Shown one piece after another: positions 44,766-56,990 of a DNA stretch of 64,000 nt. The notes below the pieces were generated by a model. It made no database searches. It was given only the letters and a program-made list of their open reading frames with translations, and was not told the DNA's origin. This stretch comes from Hormiphora californensis (Eukaryota > Ctenophora > Tentaculata > Cydippida > Pleurobrachiidae), in the NCBI GenBank assembly GCA_020137815.1, contig CM035359.1, positions 7,990,882-8,054,881 of the forward strand, read 5' to 3'. How positions within the stretch are numbered: position 1 is the first letter of the stretch; each line of letters starts with the position of its first letter. The position numbers and the translations under genes are program-made.

Positions 44766-45054
44766 AATGCGTGTGTGTGTGTGTTTACTCATCATGTTTT
44801 ATCACTATCATGATGGCGAATATTCGCGTAAAACCGTTTCAAACTTCATGGGAGGTCATTTTTTGCAATTTGTCAGACATGACCCTATCGTCGTTAGAAT
44901 TAATTTAATGGAACCCGGTCATCAATAAAAATTACAGGTCACGCAAAGACATTGGGACACCCTGTTTAGAGGAATTATAGACGCTTTATAGACACGCTCG
45001 ATCTCAAATTTTAATGAAGCCCCTCCAGAAAGCGACCATTAGGGAATATTTTAA
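44332..45054. other. Intron D, no gene
   Basis: Includes part of the duplicated frame above and a 'aatgaagcccctccagaaag' segment present at 44,640 and 45,015. Nothing else is recognisable. Confidence 0.4.
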
Positions 45055-45330
45055 GAGATGCCAGGGTGGTGTAGTGGCCATTACACTCGCCTTCCACGCG
45101 CTAGGTCACAGGTTCGGGCCTGGACTAGCGCAATGCTACCTAGACCGCCAAGCTATGATTGGTAGAGGCTCTTTCGAGAGTTTCGCAAAGACGGTGCATA
45201 TCTAACCAATAAGGTTGCCTGCTTGGGGTGGCGCTTGAGCTATGCTGCAGAGAAATCTGTACCAAAAATGGACCGTTACTGAACGCCATTCGTAATAGGA
45301 GATCAGCACCACGGCATCGTTCCGACTTAC
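45055..45330 (+). mobile_element. tRNA-derived SINE
   Basis: TGGTGTAGTGG (A-box) at about 45,067 and GGTTCGGGCCT (B-box) at about 45,111 have the spacing of a type 2 polymerase III promoter. The body of about 200 bp has no poly-A tail that I can delimit. It lies in intron D, 70 bp upstream of exon E. Confidence 0.6.
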
Positions 45331-45399
45331 CTTACCAAATTTCAAATATCCGCAATTTAGGTCTATAATACACTCTTAAACGCAACATCTAATCACTAG

Positions 45400-45544
45400 G
45401 AGGACTATTGTGCTTCATGCAAGACGAATACTGGCTCCTTTAAGTGGTACGATGTTGGCCCACCGAGAGCTACCAATCCGGGATTGTCTGGTCAGTCCAA
45501 GAACCAGGGTTGGGCATATTGCACCATACCAAGGCTATCTATAG
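45400..45544 (+). CDS. Exon E: end of the C-type lectin domain (145 nt)
   Basis: Acceptor CACTAG (weak pyrimidine tract), donor GTAAGA. Phase 0 entry continues exon D as Gly-Glu then Glu-Asp-Tyr-Cys, the expected 'E-x-C' of the lectin fold. FKWYDV fits the 'W.D' strand and GWAYC the last cysteine before the domain ends. An extra Cys (ASCK) is present, and the usual Cys after 'W.D' appears to be absent. There are 48 codons plus one base, ending in phase 1 to match exon F. The intron after it is only 86 bp. Confidence 0.85.
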
Positions 45545-45630
45545 GTAAGAGGGAAACTGTTATAGCAGTAGAACTAGAACCAGACTGAAAAATCATTATG
45601 GGAAAACTTCACACATCCCTTAATTTGTAG

Positions 45631-45751
45631 GTGGTGACAGTTCTGATAGAAGGCAGTGTCTGGAGCCAAATATATCCAATGGTTACAGCTATCCTATCGG
45701 ACCTATCCAATCTGGAACTAGTGTGAGCATCTTCTGTTACCCCGGGTTCAG
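45631..45751 (+). CDS. Exon F: first half of a sushi/CCP domain (121 nt)
   Basis: Acceptor TTAATTTGTAG, donor GTAAGT. Phase 1 entry gives Gly and then 39 codons plus AG (phase 2). CLEPNISNGYSYPIG, then SGTSVSIFCYPGF, is a sushi domain start (C-x2-P-x-I-x-N-G ... G-x-x-V-x-I-x-C-x-P-G-F). Splitting a sushi domain at this point in phase 2 is common in complement-type genes. The second half was not found before 64,000, so the gene either goes on past the window or is broken. Sushi-lectin mosaics are usually adhesion or defence proteins. Confidence 0.82.
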
Positions 45752-46700
45752 GTAAGTACGGTCGTTCTTTTGGACTTTTGGAGCATTTGCATATTCTCAT
45801 TTCTTTCGAGAACCGCTTGGCAGCGAAGCTGCCAACTACGTCGGAGACTTCGCTGCGCTCCCCTGCACGTAGGGCTGGCCCTAGAAACCGGCGATAATAT
45901 CCAATCGAATTGAAAGTTCGAGAGATCGAATCGAATCGAATCGAATCGAGTAATTTTTGAGCTCAAAGATTGAATCGAGATCGAATCGATAAATTTGGGG
46001 GGGGGGGGGGCTTTTTTTGGCTTTTTTTGATCTGGCTTTTTTTGATCTGGCTTTTTTTGGCTTTTTTTGATCTGGCTTTTTTTGGATCTGGCTTTTTTTG
46101 GCCTTTTTTGGCTTTTTTGATCTGGCTTTTTTTGATTTGGCAGTTTTGATCTGGCTTTTTTTGGCTTTTTTTGATCTGGCTTTTTTTGATCTGGCTTTTT
46201 TTGGCTTTTTTTGATCTGGCTTTTTTTGGCTTTTTTTGATCTGGCTTTTTTTGGCTTTTTTTGATCTGGCTTTTTTTAAATCAAACTTTTTTCGGTAAAA
46301 AAATATTTCCCTATCGATATAAAATGATAAAACTAGATCAAAGAAGCCATTTTAAAGTGTTTTTAGTGTCATACAGACCATATAATGTCAGAATTACATG
46401 CCAAAATGAACAAAAAAGTAGGGCCAAAAAAAGCCAAAAAAAGCCAAAAAAAGCCAAACCCGCCCTAAAATCCGGGATTGATCTGGCTTTTTTTTTGGCC
46501 TTGGCCCCCCCCCCCCCCCATTTTGATCGGCCACCCAAAGACCGAATCGAGATCGAAAAGAAAATGTCAAACATATTCAGTTCCTAGCCAGTAGAAACCG
46601 GCGATATTATAGGATCGAATCGAAAGATCGAATCGAATCGAGATCAAATCGAAAGTTTTGATCACTCAACGATCGAATCGAGATCGAATCGATATTTTTG
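45752..46700. repeat. Minisatellite of GGCTTTTTTTGATCT units flanked by GATCGAATC repeats
   Basis: About 46,010-46,280 holds some 18 units of 'ctttttttgatctgg' and related lengths. On both sides are copies of an 'aaaccggcgat(a)at...atcgaatcga' block (45,888-45,990 and 46,592-46,705), each ending in a long G run. A C run lies at about 46,506-46,519. No gene was found. Confidence 0.8.
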
Positions 46701-46705
46701 GGGGG

Positions 46706-47297
46706 GGGGGGCGGCTGAAGTTTTTGAAGTTTGAAGTTTTCCACCCTACTTTTTGAGTCACTGCGCTGGCAAGCGCAAAGGTGACCACCACCTCCCCCCA
46801 GCCGTGCGTGCCAGAAAGCAGTAATAAGCTTTTTCAGTTTTTAGCCAAAAATGACGCCCATAGCGAAGCCCCCACTGCACCAATCGGTCTGAAATTTGGT
46901 ATACAGTGTCATGTAGACTAGATCTATTGGAGTTCAAAAGGGCAAATCTCTATCTCTTTTAGTTTCAGAGTTATGACATGGTGAAAAAAGCAATAAATGT
47001 CCCTGGTCTATATATCCATGTACATACATACATACATACATACATATTGTTCTACCTTGCTAATTGGAGAGAACTGGGATCTATGATAACTTTGATTGGT
47101 GATAACTTTGATAACTTTGATTCTTTGATTTTTTTGACTGCTAACACATGCTTTGATTTGTTGTTTAGGAACTCTTAAAATATATAAAAACGTCGGACAA
47201 ATTGGAATAAATAAATCTCGCTCTGCCAGCGCGCGCGGCCTCGTACAACTACAAAAGTTAGAAGCCGCGCGTGCTGACCCTAACACATATATATATT
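46706..47297. other. No gene; (CATA)n tract
   Basis: Short (CATA)n at 47,022-47,046 and a 'tgataactttga' repeat near 47,085-47,125. Positions 46,745-46,790 resemble 48,360-48,380 inverted ('gcgctggcaagcgcaaagg'). Confidence 0.45.
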
Positions 47298-47493
47298 ATA
47301 CCAAAACTAATTAAAATTAGTGGCCGGAAAGGTTACCCTACTATTTGAGCTACCTTTGCCACCTTAACATTCAGAGGGTACAGACAGGTTACAGAAGCTT
47401 CGCCTATCTTCACAAGGGAATGTAATGGTACCAAAGGTAGCTCAAATAGTAGGGCAACCTTTCCGGCCACTAATTTTAATTAGTTTTGGTATA
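47298..47493. repeat. Hairpin MITE, about 196 bp
   Basis: Inverted arms of about 75 bp begin 'taccaaaactaattaaaat', with TA at each border. Same family as 10,196-10,741. Confidence 0.8.
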
Positions 47494-48860
47494 ATATGCA
47501 TCATTTTTGGGATTTTTTTATCCCTCAAGATGTAGTAGAATAGGTACAGAGAGGTTAAAATCGCAAAATTGCGAATTTTTCATTTTTGACGTCATTCTGA
47601 CGTCATAACGCGACGTCACGACGTTATGACGTCATAATGATGACGTAATATCATCGGGAGTACCTAGATGAAGATACTGACCAAGTTTGAGATTGATTGG
47701 ATGAGATTTGAGTCCGCTATGGCGAAAAACCCCATATCGTCATATCTAATTTTAAACAGTCATAACACTTTAGACGCGTTTTAAGACCCTTATACATCTA
47801 GTTTTGAAAAATTTGCAATCCAGTTTCTGAAAGTTCAGACAATTCTCTTTCCATGATATTCTCTTCGTTTTTCGATTAGAATCCGTCTTCAGGGTGTAAA
47901 ATGAGCTCAAAGAAGTTTGGTCAGTGTGTAAATAAATGACGACTTTAAGACGTTCTGTAGGACGTTCCTGGGGATGATTGAAAACCTCACCCCGCTAATA
48001 ACACAATAATCGGGATTAGATTTACAAGCTAGTGAAAACGAGAAGTCTCTATCTCTTTCCGTTTGTTCAGAACCGTGCTCAGAAAAAGCGTCTCTCCTAC
48101 GCGCGCACGCGTCCGTTACACTGAATCTATAGCAAATGGGACCGGTCTGTAACTTCGGACCCAAATGAGATAGAGACTTGAAATTTTAAACTTAAGTAAA
48201 AGACCCCAAGCCGGGTATACATTCCAAATTTCAAGTCAATCGGATGAAAGGGGGAGACGCTATAGCCTTCTGAATTCCGGTTTTTCAGCCAAACACCCAT
48301 AAAACGTATAACTGCGTTTCTGGCAGCGCTTTTGGGGGGGGGGGGGAATAGCAACCTTTGCGCTTGCCAGCGCAGTGATAGACGCTTTTTTACACAATTT
48401 GCAGACAATTTTCTGGAAAAACTACAAGAGATAGACACTTCTCGTTTGAATCATTCAAAGGATAATCGTTTGAATTGTGGTATTGGACGGTTTTCATGTT
48501 CTAGGTCCAACCAAAAACCTTAAAAACTGTCATAAAGTTAAGTCATTTTTCAAATCGACGAAATTTCTTTGAGCTCAATTTACACCCTGAAGACGGCTTC
48601 TGATTGGAAAACGGAGACCACACTTAAGAAATATAATCGTCTAAACTTTCAGAAACTATATTGCAAATTTGTGAAACTCTATTTCCAAGGGTCTTAAATC
48701 GCGTCTGAAGTTTTAAGACTGTATGAAAATAGATATGACAATAATGCGTTTTTCGCCATAGCGACCTCAAATCTTGTCCAATCGATCTAAAACTTGGTCA
48801 GCATCTTTATCTAGATGAGCCTGATAATAATTGTTGACTATCATGACGTTATAACGTCGT
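47494..48860. repeat. Foldback with TGACGTCA-rich arms, split by a LINE
   Basis: Positions 47,560-47,960 recur inverted at about 48,545-48,860 and continue at 50,468-50,530 after the inserted LINE. The loop 47,960-48,540 contains a G-run and 'aaacgagaagtctctatctc' in both orientations. With the ends at 47,298 and 50,697 the whole may be one 3.4-kb element. Confidence 0.65.
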
Positions 48861-49401
48861 TGTTGTTGTTTGTGCCTCCCACTTCCAATCCCACGGCTGC
48901 TTCATGGTCCAGCGTGACCAGATCATCAACCCGAAGGTGAGATCAAGATTCATAGATATGTATCCCAGATCGGTCAGCTTTCGTTTCCTGAGGTCACAAC
49001 ACACACAAGGTGTCGTTTCCCCAGGAGGCGGAGCTTCCTTCTCCATGACCTCTGGATCATAAAGCATGTTGCTGTGGTTTTGCACCCGTACTTTATTGTA
49101 CAGGTCTTGGGTTTCACTCATAACGGGGGTTCCCTTTATAAGAGATGTAGCTTTGGACAGGATGAAAGCGGCCTTTGGACAGAGGTTACTTTCATATTTG
49201 CGTACTTACCCTCTGGTTTAACGAACCAGTACATCCCGTTTGGGTTAACGGGCAGGGGTTTTGGCCCCTGTGGGTATTACGTCCCCTCCGATCTTGTTTT
49301 GTTTGTTGAGCCCCTTTCCTCCCCATCTTAGCGGAATCGGTTGCTTCTCTTTATTAGTTTTGCGAGTTTGTTTAGGTTAAAGTGTCTCGTTTCAGATTTG
49401 T

Positions 49402-49725
49402 ATGATTTTTCTCTTATTGTTTACTCACAATAAGAGGCGTCCGAGTTTATGTTTTGCCTCATCGAGGTCCGGGCAAAACATGAGGACATGTTCTGAGTTC
49501 TCTTTTACCTTACACGGTGTGCAATTTGGGTCGATTTTGTTGTCTTTGATTTGTTGGGCTGATGCCAGCTTGTTTGTCCTGATATGGCTTGTGTTAGTTG
49601 TCTTAGGCTTTTTGTCTTTATCATGTTGTACTGTTTGTATAGTTTTGGTAGTACTGCTGTAGTGAAAACGTTATACTTTTTCGTTTGTATTTCTTTGAAG
49701 ATAGTTTTATTTAAGTGTATCGAGA
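49402..49725 (-). pseudogene. LINE polyprotein C-terminus fragment
   Basis: An open stretch of about 107 codons ends at TGA near 49,430: ISIHLNKTIFKEIQTKKYNVF, then TSHIRTNKLASAQQ, CTPC (C-x2-C), SEHVLMFC (H-x4-C) and a basic end. This is the zinc knuckle tail after the RNase H in many non-LTR polyproteins. Upstream the frame is closed by TAG-TAA and then UTR-like repeats, so the RT has been deleted. Confidence 0.7.
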
Positions 49726-49884
49726 TGATAGGTTACTAGTCATTTAATAGTTTAAATTTGATATGTCTGGTCGTCACTCCATTCGAGAGAGGTATGCGTA
49801 GTAACTCCCCGAATGACGTGGGCTACGAAAGAAGTACCATGATGGTTTTTCTCCTACTCAGTCTGGAATTTTGCTGAGTAGTAG

Positions 49885-50075
49885 TCCCAGATATCCCTTT
49901 ATCCTGACCCAAGGCTGGGCAGCCAAGTCTGGGCGGTCAGGAGGGTGGTATGCCACCAGCTTGGAATTCCCTTTATCCTGACCCAAGGCTGGGAGGTCAG
50001 GAGGGTGGTATGCCACCAGCTTGGATATCCCTTTATCCTGACCCAAGGCTGGGAGGTCAGGAGGGTGATGTGCCA
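49885..50075. repeat. Tandem repeat, about 68-bp unit, 2.7 copies
   Basis: Units contain 'tatccctttatcctgacccaaggctggg' in parts and 'ggtcaggagggtg'. One related unit is at 9,160-9,210. Probably LINE 5' UTR repeats. Confidence 0.85.
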
Positions 50076-50479
50076 TCTTCTGTTTCTCCCACCCTTTGCC
50101 TGATGGGCTTTAATGGCAAAGGACGGGTTTTGGCCGGTATTTAGCCAGTCTACTTTGGCCCAGTGCACAAGGCTGGGGAGATGGTGTAATACCGGCCGGG
50201 GGTATCTCTAGTCAGAGAGAGATGAGTCATGAGCGGATTAGAGAAAGGAAAAGAGAAAAACACACCATCCAAGGAGGGCAGCTCTGTTTCCTTGGAGTGG
50301 TATGTGAGATGCTCCAGGCAGTTCAAGAGCTTCATGGTTTACCCCGGGGTATGCCGGGTCACCCCTGAAGATTCCCTGTCTGGTCTGTAGGACACTATTG
50401 CTATCTAAAATAATAGACATTAGCCGCGGCCTGCATCTCAAGGGCGTGGGAAGGAATCTCACCATCCTTATAACGTCGT

Positions 50480-50710
50480 GACGTCACGCTATGACGTCAC
50501 AAAGACGTCAAAATTGAAATTTTCGTACTCCTGACGATCTTTACAAGTTCTGCTACGTCCAGACATGTCTTACATCGTATTTCACATCAGAAAATACCAA
50601 AAATGAACCTAAATTATGCCGGGCAAAGGTGTCAGTTTGACAACAAAAGTGGTCACCTTTCCAGCCAACTAATTTCTTTTAGTTTTTGGCATAATAATGT
50701 AATAGATTTT
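50480..50710. repeat. Right end of the 47.3-kb foldback family
   Basis: Positions 50,637-50,697 carry the 'cacctttcc...ccaactaattt' edge inverted relative to 47,298-47,340. Confidence 0.5.
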
Positions 50711-50825
50711 TGTAGCTCATCAGGAACCGGAGATGTGACCAATTATGATAATGCCAAAGGAAACTTACGCGGTTATTATCATAAGTGATCATATCTCCGG
50801 TTCCTGATGAGCTACAGAAATCGTT
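50711..50825. repeat. Hairpin with 45-bp arms
   Basis: GTAGCTCATCAGGAACCGGA is inverted at the right edge. The loop is about 20 bp. Confidence 0.8.
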
Positions 50826-51224
50826 TGCATACCGTTGGAAAGGGAATGGCGAAGGTTTGAAGTCTTTATCTTATCAGGAACAGGAGTTATGAGCCAAAAC
50901 GTGAAAAGTCAATCTTGAAAAACTTTTTCTTGCGTGTTTTTTGAAAAACGAAATTGGTTTGGCAAGCATTTTTTTTTGCGCATACCACGCTAGTGTCTCC
51001 CACTACTATCAGTGACTTTTATTACACTTGTTTAGGTTAGTTTCATGCTTAATAGATATTGTGGCAAAGTTATCCGGCCTTGTCTGCCCTTTTTCTACCA
51101 CAAATTAGGATATTTACAATGATTCCTAGCCATGAAATCCAAGCACAATTTGGTGTAAAAAATTTAATTTCTTTATAAAAACAAATTTGATTTTAATTTA
51201 AATTAGGATTTTATATAAATTAGG
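50826..51224. repeat. Dispersed repeat shared with 33.2 kb
   Basis: Positions 51,005-51,170 match 33,195-33,345. The rest is AT-rich without genes. Confidence 0.6.
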
Positions 51225-51382
51225 ATTTATATAAATTAAGTCCAAAAACCAATTAAATAAATTAGTTTGGATGCCCGGGCCCATGTGGTGTCACGGGGGT
51301 AATACCTTTAGGCTACTGCCATAATTAACGGCATATCTCGTTAAGTTATCCTTCAATCTTTCTATCTCTATCTATCTCTCTC

Positions 51383-51465
<83 letters not shown>

Positions 51466-51715
51466 CACTATTTCTCTTTCTCTTTCTCTCTCACTGTTTC
51501 TTTCACTATATCTCTCTTTTTTTCTCTCTCCTCTTATTTATCTCTCCGTCTTTCTTGATTATATCTCACTCTTTCTATCCTATTTTTCATTGCCTTTATC
51601 TCTCTCGATATCCATCATTTATGACAGTAGCCTAAAGGTATTACCCCCGTGACACCACATGGGCCCGGGCATCCAAACTAATTTATTTAATTGGTTTTTG
51701 GACTTAATTTCTATT
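51225..51715. repeat. MITE with GGGCCCATGTGG ends and a (CT)n core
   Basis: Arms 51,225-51,325 and 51,620-51,715 are inverted ('ttaagtccaaaaaccaatta' outward). The middle is a CT microsatellite (51,357-51,545). A half copy sits at 54,545-54,596. Confidence 0.8.
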
Positions 51716-52020
51716 CTTTTTGGTGTTAAATAGCTATTTTTTCTGATTTCTGCATATTTTCGAACTTGAATAGTTCATAAATATGCGAATAACGACTAAA
51801 CGGTGAGAGATACGACTTTTTGTCAGGGGGACCACCCCTCATAAATCGACTATTCTGCGCCGGAATATGTCCATGAAAACGTCCTAGGACCAGCCGAAGT
51901 GGAAATATTAAGAACTAGAAAGCCCGTTAAAGTAGAGCACCCGTTGACCCAAATCCCCACACCCTCCCTGACCCAGGAGCACCCCTCTCACCCGCTGGAA
52001 AGCCCGTTGGTTGGACCCCG
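51716..52020. repeat. Diverged single copy of the 165-bp repeat
   Basis: Positions 51,745-51,905 match the tandem units at 53,110-53,600, including 'gaccagccgaagtg'. Confidence 0.7.
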
Positions 52021-52402
<382 letters not shown>

Positions 52403-52814
52403 TCATGTCGGTGTCGGGCTGATGAATATAGAGGATGGTAGAGTGGTAGGAATCGTGATGAACATCAAGGGTGATGAGAAGAGAGCCGCTTGAAACATGC
52501 CGAATTGGTGATAATATCACTGATAAACATCCGTAGAATTGTAGCTGTTTAGAGTAATCAACGGGGTACGTATAGGTAGAAAATCTTTGGCATTCATCGG
52601 GGCAGCAACAGTAGATGACACACCACCACAAAACACCGCAGGAACACGAAACACAACACCCAACAACATGCACGTGCAGTATTCAGACCCTTGCCCACCA
52701 ACCATAACAACCCCTTGATTTGCACGGGCAAATGGGCAAATTGTTGCACGCTAGTGTTGCAAGCTAGGATACTCCATCACTACCACGCCACTCATTTGTA
52801 CTTTATAATAAGGA
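52403..52814. other. No gene seen
   Basis: A 92-codon minus frame (52,395-52,673) is Cys-rich near its start, but no domain is recognised. Confidence 0.35.
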
Positions 52815-53109
52815 CTAGCGCACCCATTGGGTGCGCCTCAAGTTAGGGCTTTTTGATAACCCATCCGGCTTCGCCGGGTGGTTCTTTTCGCCCATTTCAA
52901 CGTCAATAACACGGTTGCCATGGCAACTGAATTGTTGAAATTCATTTGAAAATATTAACAAACTTCCACTGGAAGTTCCAAAAGTGTGAATAACAGCTTT
53001 ACAGCTTTGGTCATATGAAGTGTTTTATGAAGGAGCAGTCTGTCGCTTAGATACCGCCTAACGAACGACCACCACTTCGACGTCGTTCATCTCCAAATTA
53101 TAATAGAGA
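52815..53109 (-). mobile_element. Short Helitron-like element, 295 bp
   Basis: Minus strand: A|TCTCTATTATAATTTGG starts it and GCGCACCC-loop-GGGTGCGC then CTAG|T ends it. A TC start, a CTRR end, a 3' hairpin and insertion between A and T match Helitrons. It is non-autonomous, with no Rep/helicase. The hairpin touches the end more closely than usual. Confidence 0.75.
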
Positions 53110-53600
53110 TATGCATTAAATCATGAATCGGTGCATAAATATGCAAATAACGGCTTAACGGTGCCAGATAGAGATTTTTGTTCCGAGTGAGACCCCCCAT
53201 AAATCGACTATTTTGCGTCGAAATATGTCCATGAAAATGTTCTAGGATCAGCTGAACTGGAAACATTCAGAATATGCATTAAATCATGAATCGGTGCATA
53301 AATATGCAAATAACGGCTTAACGGTGCGAGATACGACTTTTTGTCCAGGGGACGACCCCCCATAAATCGACTATTTTGCGTCGAAATATGTCCATGAAAA
53401 CGTTCTAGGACCAGCCGAAGTGAAAATATTAAAAATATGCATAAAATCGTAAATAGGTGCATTAATATGCAAATAACGGCTTAACGGTGCGAGATAGAGA
53501 TTTTTGTCCCGAGTAAGAACCCCCATAAATCGACGATTCCGCGTCGAATAAGACCGGTTTCAAGATTCTATGACCTTCCAGTCGTGTCATATCGCGACCA
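53110..53600. repeat. 165-bp tandem repeat, three copies
   Basis: Units start near 53,112, 53,276 and 53,441, each with 'aatatgcaaataacggctta' and 'ccataaatcgac'. Similarity is high but not perfect. Confidence 0.85.
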
Positions 53601-54180
53601 TGAATATTTAATGACTAATTAATGAATAATTAATGAACTGTGGCGATTTCGAAGTTCTCACACAGCTATTACCGAGCGCAATGATGTAAGGAAACACTGT
53701 TCCAAACGGCAAGTCTCTACTATTTGTGGTTTAGGAGAACACTCAAAGATAAAAAAGCGTCCTCCTCCCCTCCCCCTCCTTACATTTTTGCATTTTGGGA
53801 CCCCTCTGGCAAATTTTTACTTAACATCCGATCGTTCTGAAAATTTGCATGCCTCTTCTCCTATATGAGGGCCCTCAGAGTACAAAATTTCAGCTCTCTA
53901 CTTCATCTGGAACATGCTTTTTTAAAGCATCAAAAACTCCGAAATCTGCAATGGTTTATAGTAGCACTGGCAGGTTTTCATGCGCTTGTGTGTAGAAGTT
54001 TTGCGTGTGCTCTCTCTTTTGTTTTTTGAGTTAGAGGGTATTTCTAAGGTGAGGGCTCTGCCCCCACACCCCCGTTTATGGTGGGGGCTGTGCCCCCACA
54101 CCCCCCTTTTGGGCCCGGGGCACTTGCCAGTGCTATGATTAGGATTTATAAAAACAAATTTAATTTTAATTTAAATTAGG
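53601..54180. other. No gene seen
   Basis: Contains a short direct repeat 'gggggctgtgcccccacacccc' type (about 54,050-54,105, in parts). No supported ORF. Confidence 0.4.
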
Positions 54181-54197
54181 ATAGAAAGAGTGAGATA

Positions 54198-54245
<48 letters not shown>

Positions 54246-54600
54246 AGCGAGAGAGAAGCAGAGGAGGGGCGGGCATCGCGAGAGAGAAGAGAGAGAAGAC
54301 GAGCGAGAGAGAGAGCGATCGCACTGCCGATCCTCTCGCTCTCTCTCGCTCTCTCTCTTCGCTCTCTCATCTCGCTCGTCTTCTCTCTCTCTCGCTCTCT
54401 CTCGTCTCTGCCTCTCTCTCTCGCTCTCTCTCTCTCGCTGTCGTCCCCGCTCTTCGCGATCTTAGGTCCTCCCTCTACTTACAGTATCTCCCGTTAATTT
54501 CTCGCTCTTAGCTTTTCTTTCCTTACCTCCCCCCGTACTCCACATGGGCCCGGGCATCCAAACTAATTTATTGAATTGGTTTTTGGACTTAATTCATATA
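54181..54600. repeat. GA/CT-rich hairpin inside a half MITE
   Basis: A GA tract (54,210-54,315) turns into a CT tract (54,330-54,440), which gives a degenerate hairpin. The edges 54,130-54,180 and 54,545-54,600 match the family at 51,225-51,715. The Arg/Glu and Ser/Leu frames are artefacts. Confidence 0.75.
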
Positions 54601-55046
54601 CTAGTGAGGTGTCAATACTCTTTTCAGTACCCGGGGATCTGTTAAGCTAGCTTGTCTTAATGGCCAGTTATCGTGGACTTCTGATCGGAACTGCTACCCT
54701 AGTATAAACTGTTTTGGGGTATGTCGTGCGTATGTGCGTGTATGACACAATAGATCAATAAATCAATCAAAACTGCCGCTGGCAGTGGCATGTCCCGCAA
54801 TAAATCATATAATGTCAAGAAAACTATCCACACTGGACAAAACTTGGTGGCGAATGGCGATACAGGGTGGCGCATCAGAATTAATAACACGAAGACGGGT
54901 AAGGTCTTTTGTGTGCGTTTACCATGTTACCCTAACCTGGTACCCACCATGTCAATTTGTTTCACGCAGTTAGTAGTAGTAATAATTATTATTTAAAATT
55001 ATTATTATTTAAAATAAATCAGTAAAGTGAAACTTACAAAGTAATA
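54601..55046. repeat. Dispersed SINE-like repeat and AT tract
   Basis: Positions 54,740-54,905 match 61,080-61,235 and 22,080-22,200. (ATT)n-like sequence lies at 54,980-55,015. No gene was found. Confidence 0.5.
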
Positions 55047-55140
55047 CAAGATTTAATAATCGTCTAATCAAGTTTCATGCTTTCACAATCGTCAGACGAT
55101 TGTGAAAGCATGAAACTTGAGTAAACGATTATTAAATTTA
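55047..55140. repeat. Palindrome with about 45-bp arms
   Basis: 'agtttcatgctttcacaatc' is inverted across a centre near 55,092, with AT-rich outer parts. Confidence 0.85.
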
Positions 55141-55250
55141 GGGTAGGTCTGAATTTAGGGTAGGTCTGAATTTAGGGTAGGTCTGAATTTAGGGTAGGTC
55201 TGAATTTCGGGTAGGCCAATTTAGGGTAGGTCTAAATTAAAGGTAGGTCC
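55139..55250. repeat. 17-bp tandem repeat 'agggtaggtctgaattt'
   Basis: About four close copies plus two diverged ones. Confidence 0.85.
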
Positions 55251-55490
55251 GTAACGTATCGTTTATGAAATCATGATTAGATCGCTGAACCGTGTCCCGT
55301 ATCTCGTATCAACTCATTGCAATTCGAGGTTAGACACAGATTAGTTCACTGAACCACTTCCCGTATCTCGTATCAACTCATTACAATTCGATGTTAGACA
55401 CACTAGATCAGGTCGCTGAACCACATCTCGTATCAACTCATTGCAATTCGATTTTAGACACAGATCAGGTTGCTGAACTACGTCCCGTAT

Positions 55491-56067
55491 GGGGGGAGAC
55501 ACACTGAAGTTGAGCGCGCTCGTTCAAATCTCAACCTCGCGACACGCACTGAAGTTCGAAGTTCGAAGTTTCGCGAAAACCAATTTTCGGCTGAGAAATC
55601 ATTTGTAAGATGCTAACTTACTTACTGTTACCGGTACATTTCTAAAAGTGTCCATATCCATACCGAGTCAATTTCACCGTTTTTTAAATGTTTGGCTAAT
55701 CCGGTCACAGTTGTCCCAATTCACCAAAAATTTTAAAAACGGTTAAATTGACTCGGTATGGACAAAGGACACCTCGAGAGATGTACCAGTAAATAAGTTA
55801 GCACAATTAAGAAATGATTTCTCAGCCGAAAATGGGGTTTCGCGAAACTTCGACATTTTCCGCGAAACTTCAAAGGGGGGGGGGGTGACACGTAACACTT
55901 TGTAACACTTTGTAACATGTGCAGAAAACTTTTTGTGCACGTTACATGTTACAAAGTGTTACAAAGTGTTACGTGTCACCCCCCCCCCCTTCAAACCGCG
56001 AAACTTCAGTGTGTTTCACGCGGTTGAGAGTTGAACGCGCGCGACCAACCTCAGTGTGTCTCCCCCC
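55491..56067. mobile_element. Foldback with GGGGGGAGACACACTGA ends, TAT duplication
   Basis: TAT borders both ends (55,488-55,490 and 56,068-56,070). Arms of roughly 280 bp are imperfect, with a clean inner hairpin around 'gtaacactttgtaacatgt' (about 55,890-55,980). Confidence 0.75.
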
Positions 56068-56164
56068 TATCTCGTATCAACTCATTGCAATTCGATGTTA
56101 GACATAGATCAGGTCACTGAACTACGTCCCGTATCTCGTATCAACTCATTGCAATTCGAGGTAT

Positions 56165-56990
56165 TAGTCAGGACCACTATTGGTGCGCGGTCGTGCCCAC
56201 GGAAGGAGTGCTTGGATCATCTTGAAACCGGTTTTAAGCTCACTAATGCATACCCAAAAGTGTCTATAGCCATTTGGGTGATGTTCTGACAATCCAATCA
56301 CGAGTTATGACCGAAAAACAGTCAAAAAAGACGTTTTAAAGTGACAAAAAGGAGGATCTGAACACAGCCCTTATATGAAGGGCTGGGGCTTTGAAACTTC
56401 TTGTGTGGACAGAGAATCGTCCAAATTTGCAGTGTCAACTTTCAGATAGTTTCTATCTTTTGTAGTTATCTAATTAGAGCCATTCAAACATGTGAGACGA
56501 TCTTTATGACCCTGCAAAACAGGGTCATTAGGTACTACTTCCATCTCATATTGCTTGCTCTCACCGCTTGTATGCTTTAATCCGCTCTCTAATTGGGCAA
56601 ATCTCGTCAAGTGATCACTTCACAAGCAGTATTATAGGCCCCTTTAGCAACTTCTCACATGTTTAAACGACTCTAATTAGATAACTACAAAAGATAGAAA
56701 CTATCTGAAAGTTGACACTGCAAATTTGGACGATTCTCTGTCCACACAAGAAGTTTCAAAGCCCCAGCCCTTTCATATAAGGGCTGTGTTCAGATCCCTC
56801 CTTTTTTGTCACTTTTAAACGTCTTTTTTTGACTGTTTTTCGGTCATAACTCGTGATTGGATTGTCAGAACATCACCCAAATGGCTACAGACACTTTTGG
56901 ATATGCATTAGTTAACTTAAAACCGGTTTCAAGATGATCCAAGCACTCCTTCCGTGGGCACGACCGCGCACCAATAGTGGTCCTGACTAT
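56165..56990. mobile_element. Foldback element, about 0.82 kb
   Basis: Arms 56,168-56,485 and 56,655-56,985 are inverted ('gtcaggaccactattggtgc' at the edge). It is inserted in the 60-bp tandem array. No ORF was found. Confidence 0.8.

Larger units (their letters stand above)
48861..50467 (-). mobile_element. 5'-truncated or rearranged LINE with a 12-bp target duplication
   Basis: TTATAACGTCGT occurs at 48,849-48,860 and 50,468-50,479. On the minus strand the insert ends in (ACA)n next to the duplication, as expected for target-primed insertion. Its 3' coding fragment (49,402-49,725) is followed by about 540 bp of 3' UTR. The 5' half holds tandem UTR repeats. The RT core is missing. Confidence 0.8.
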
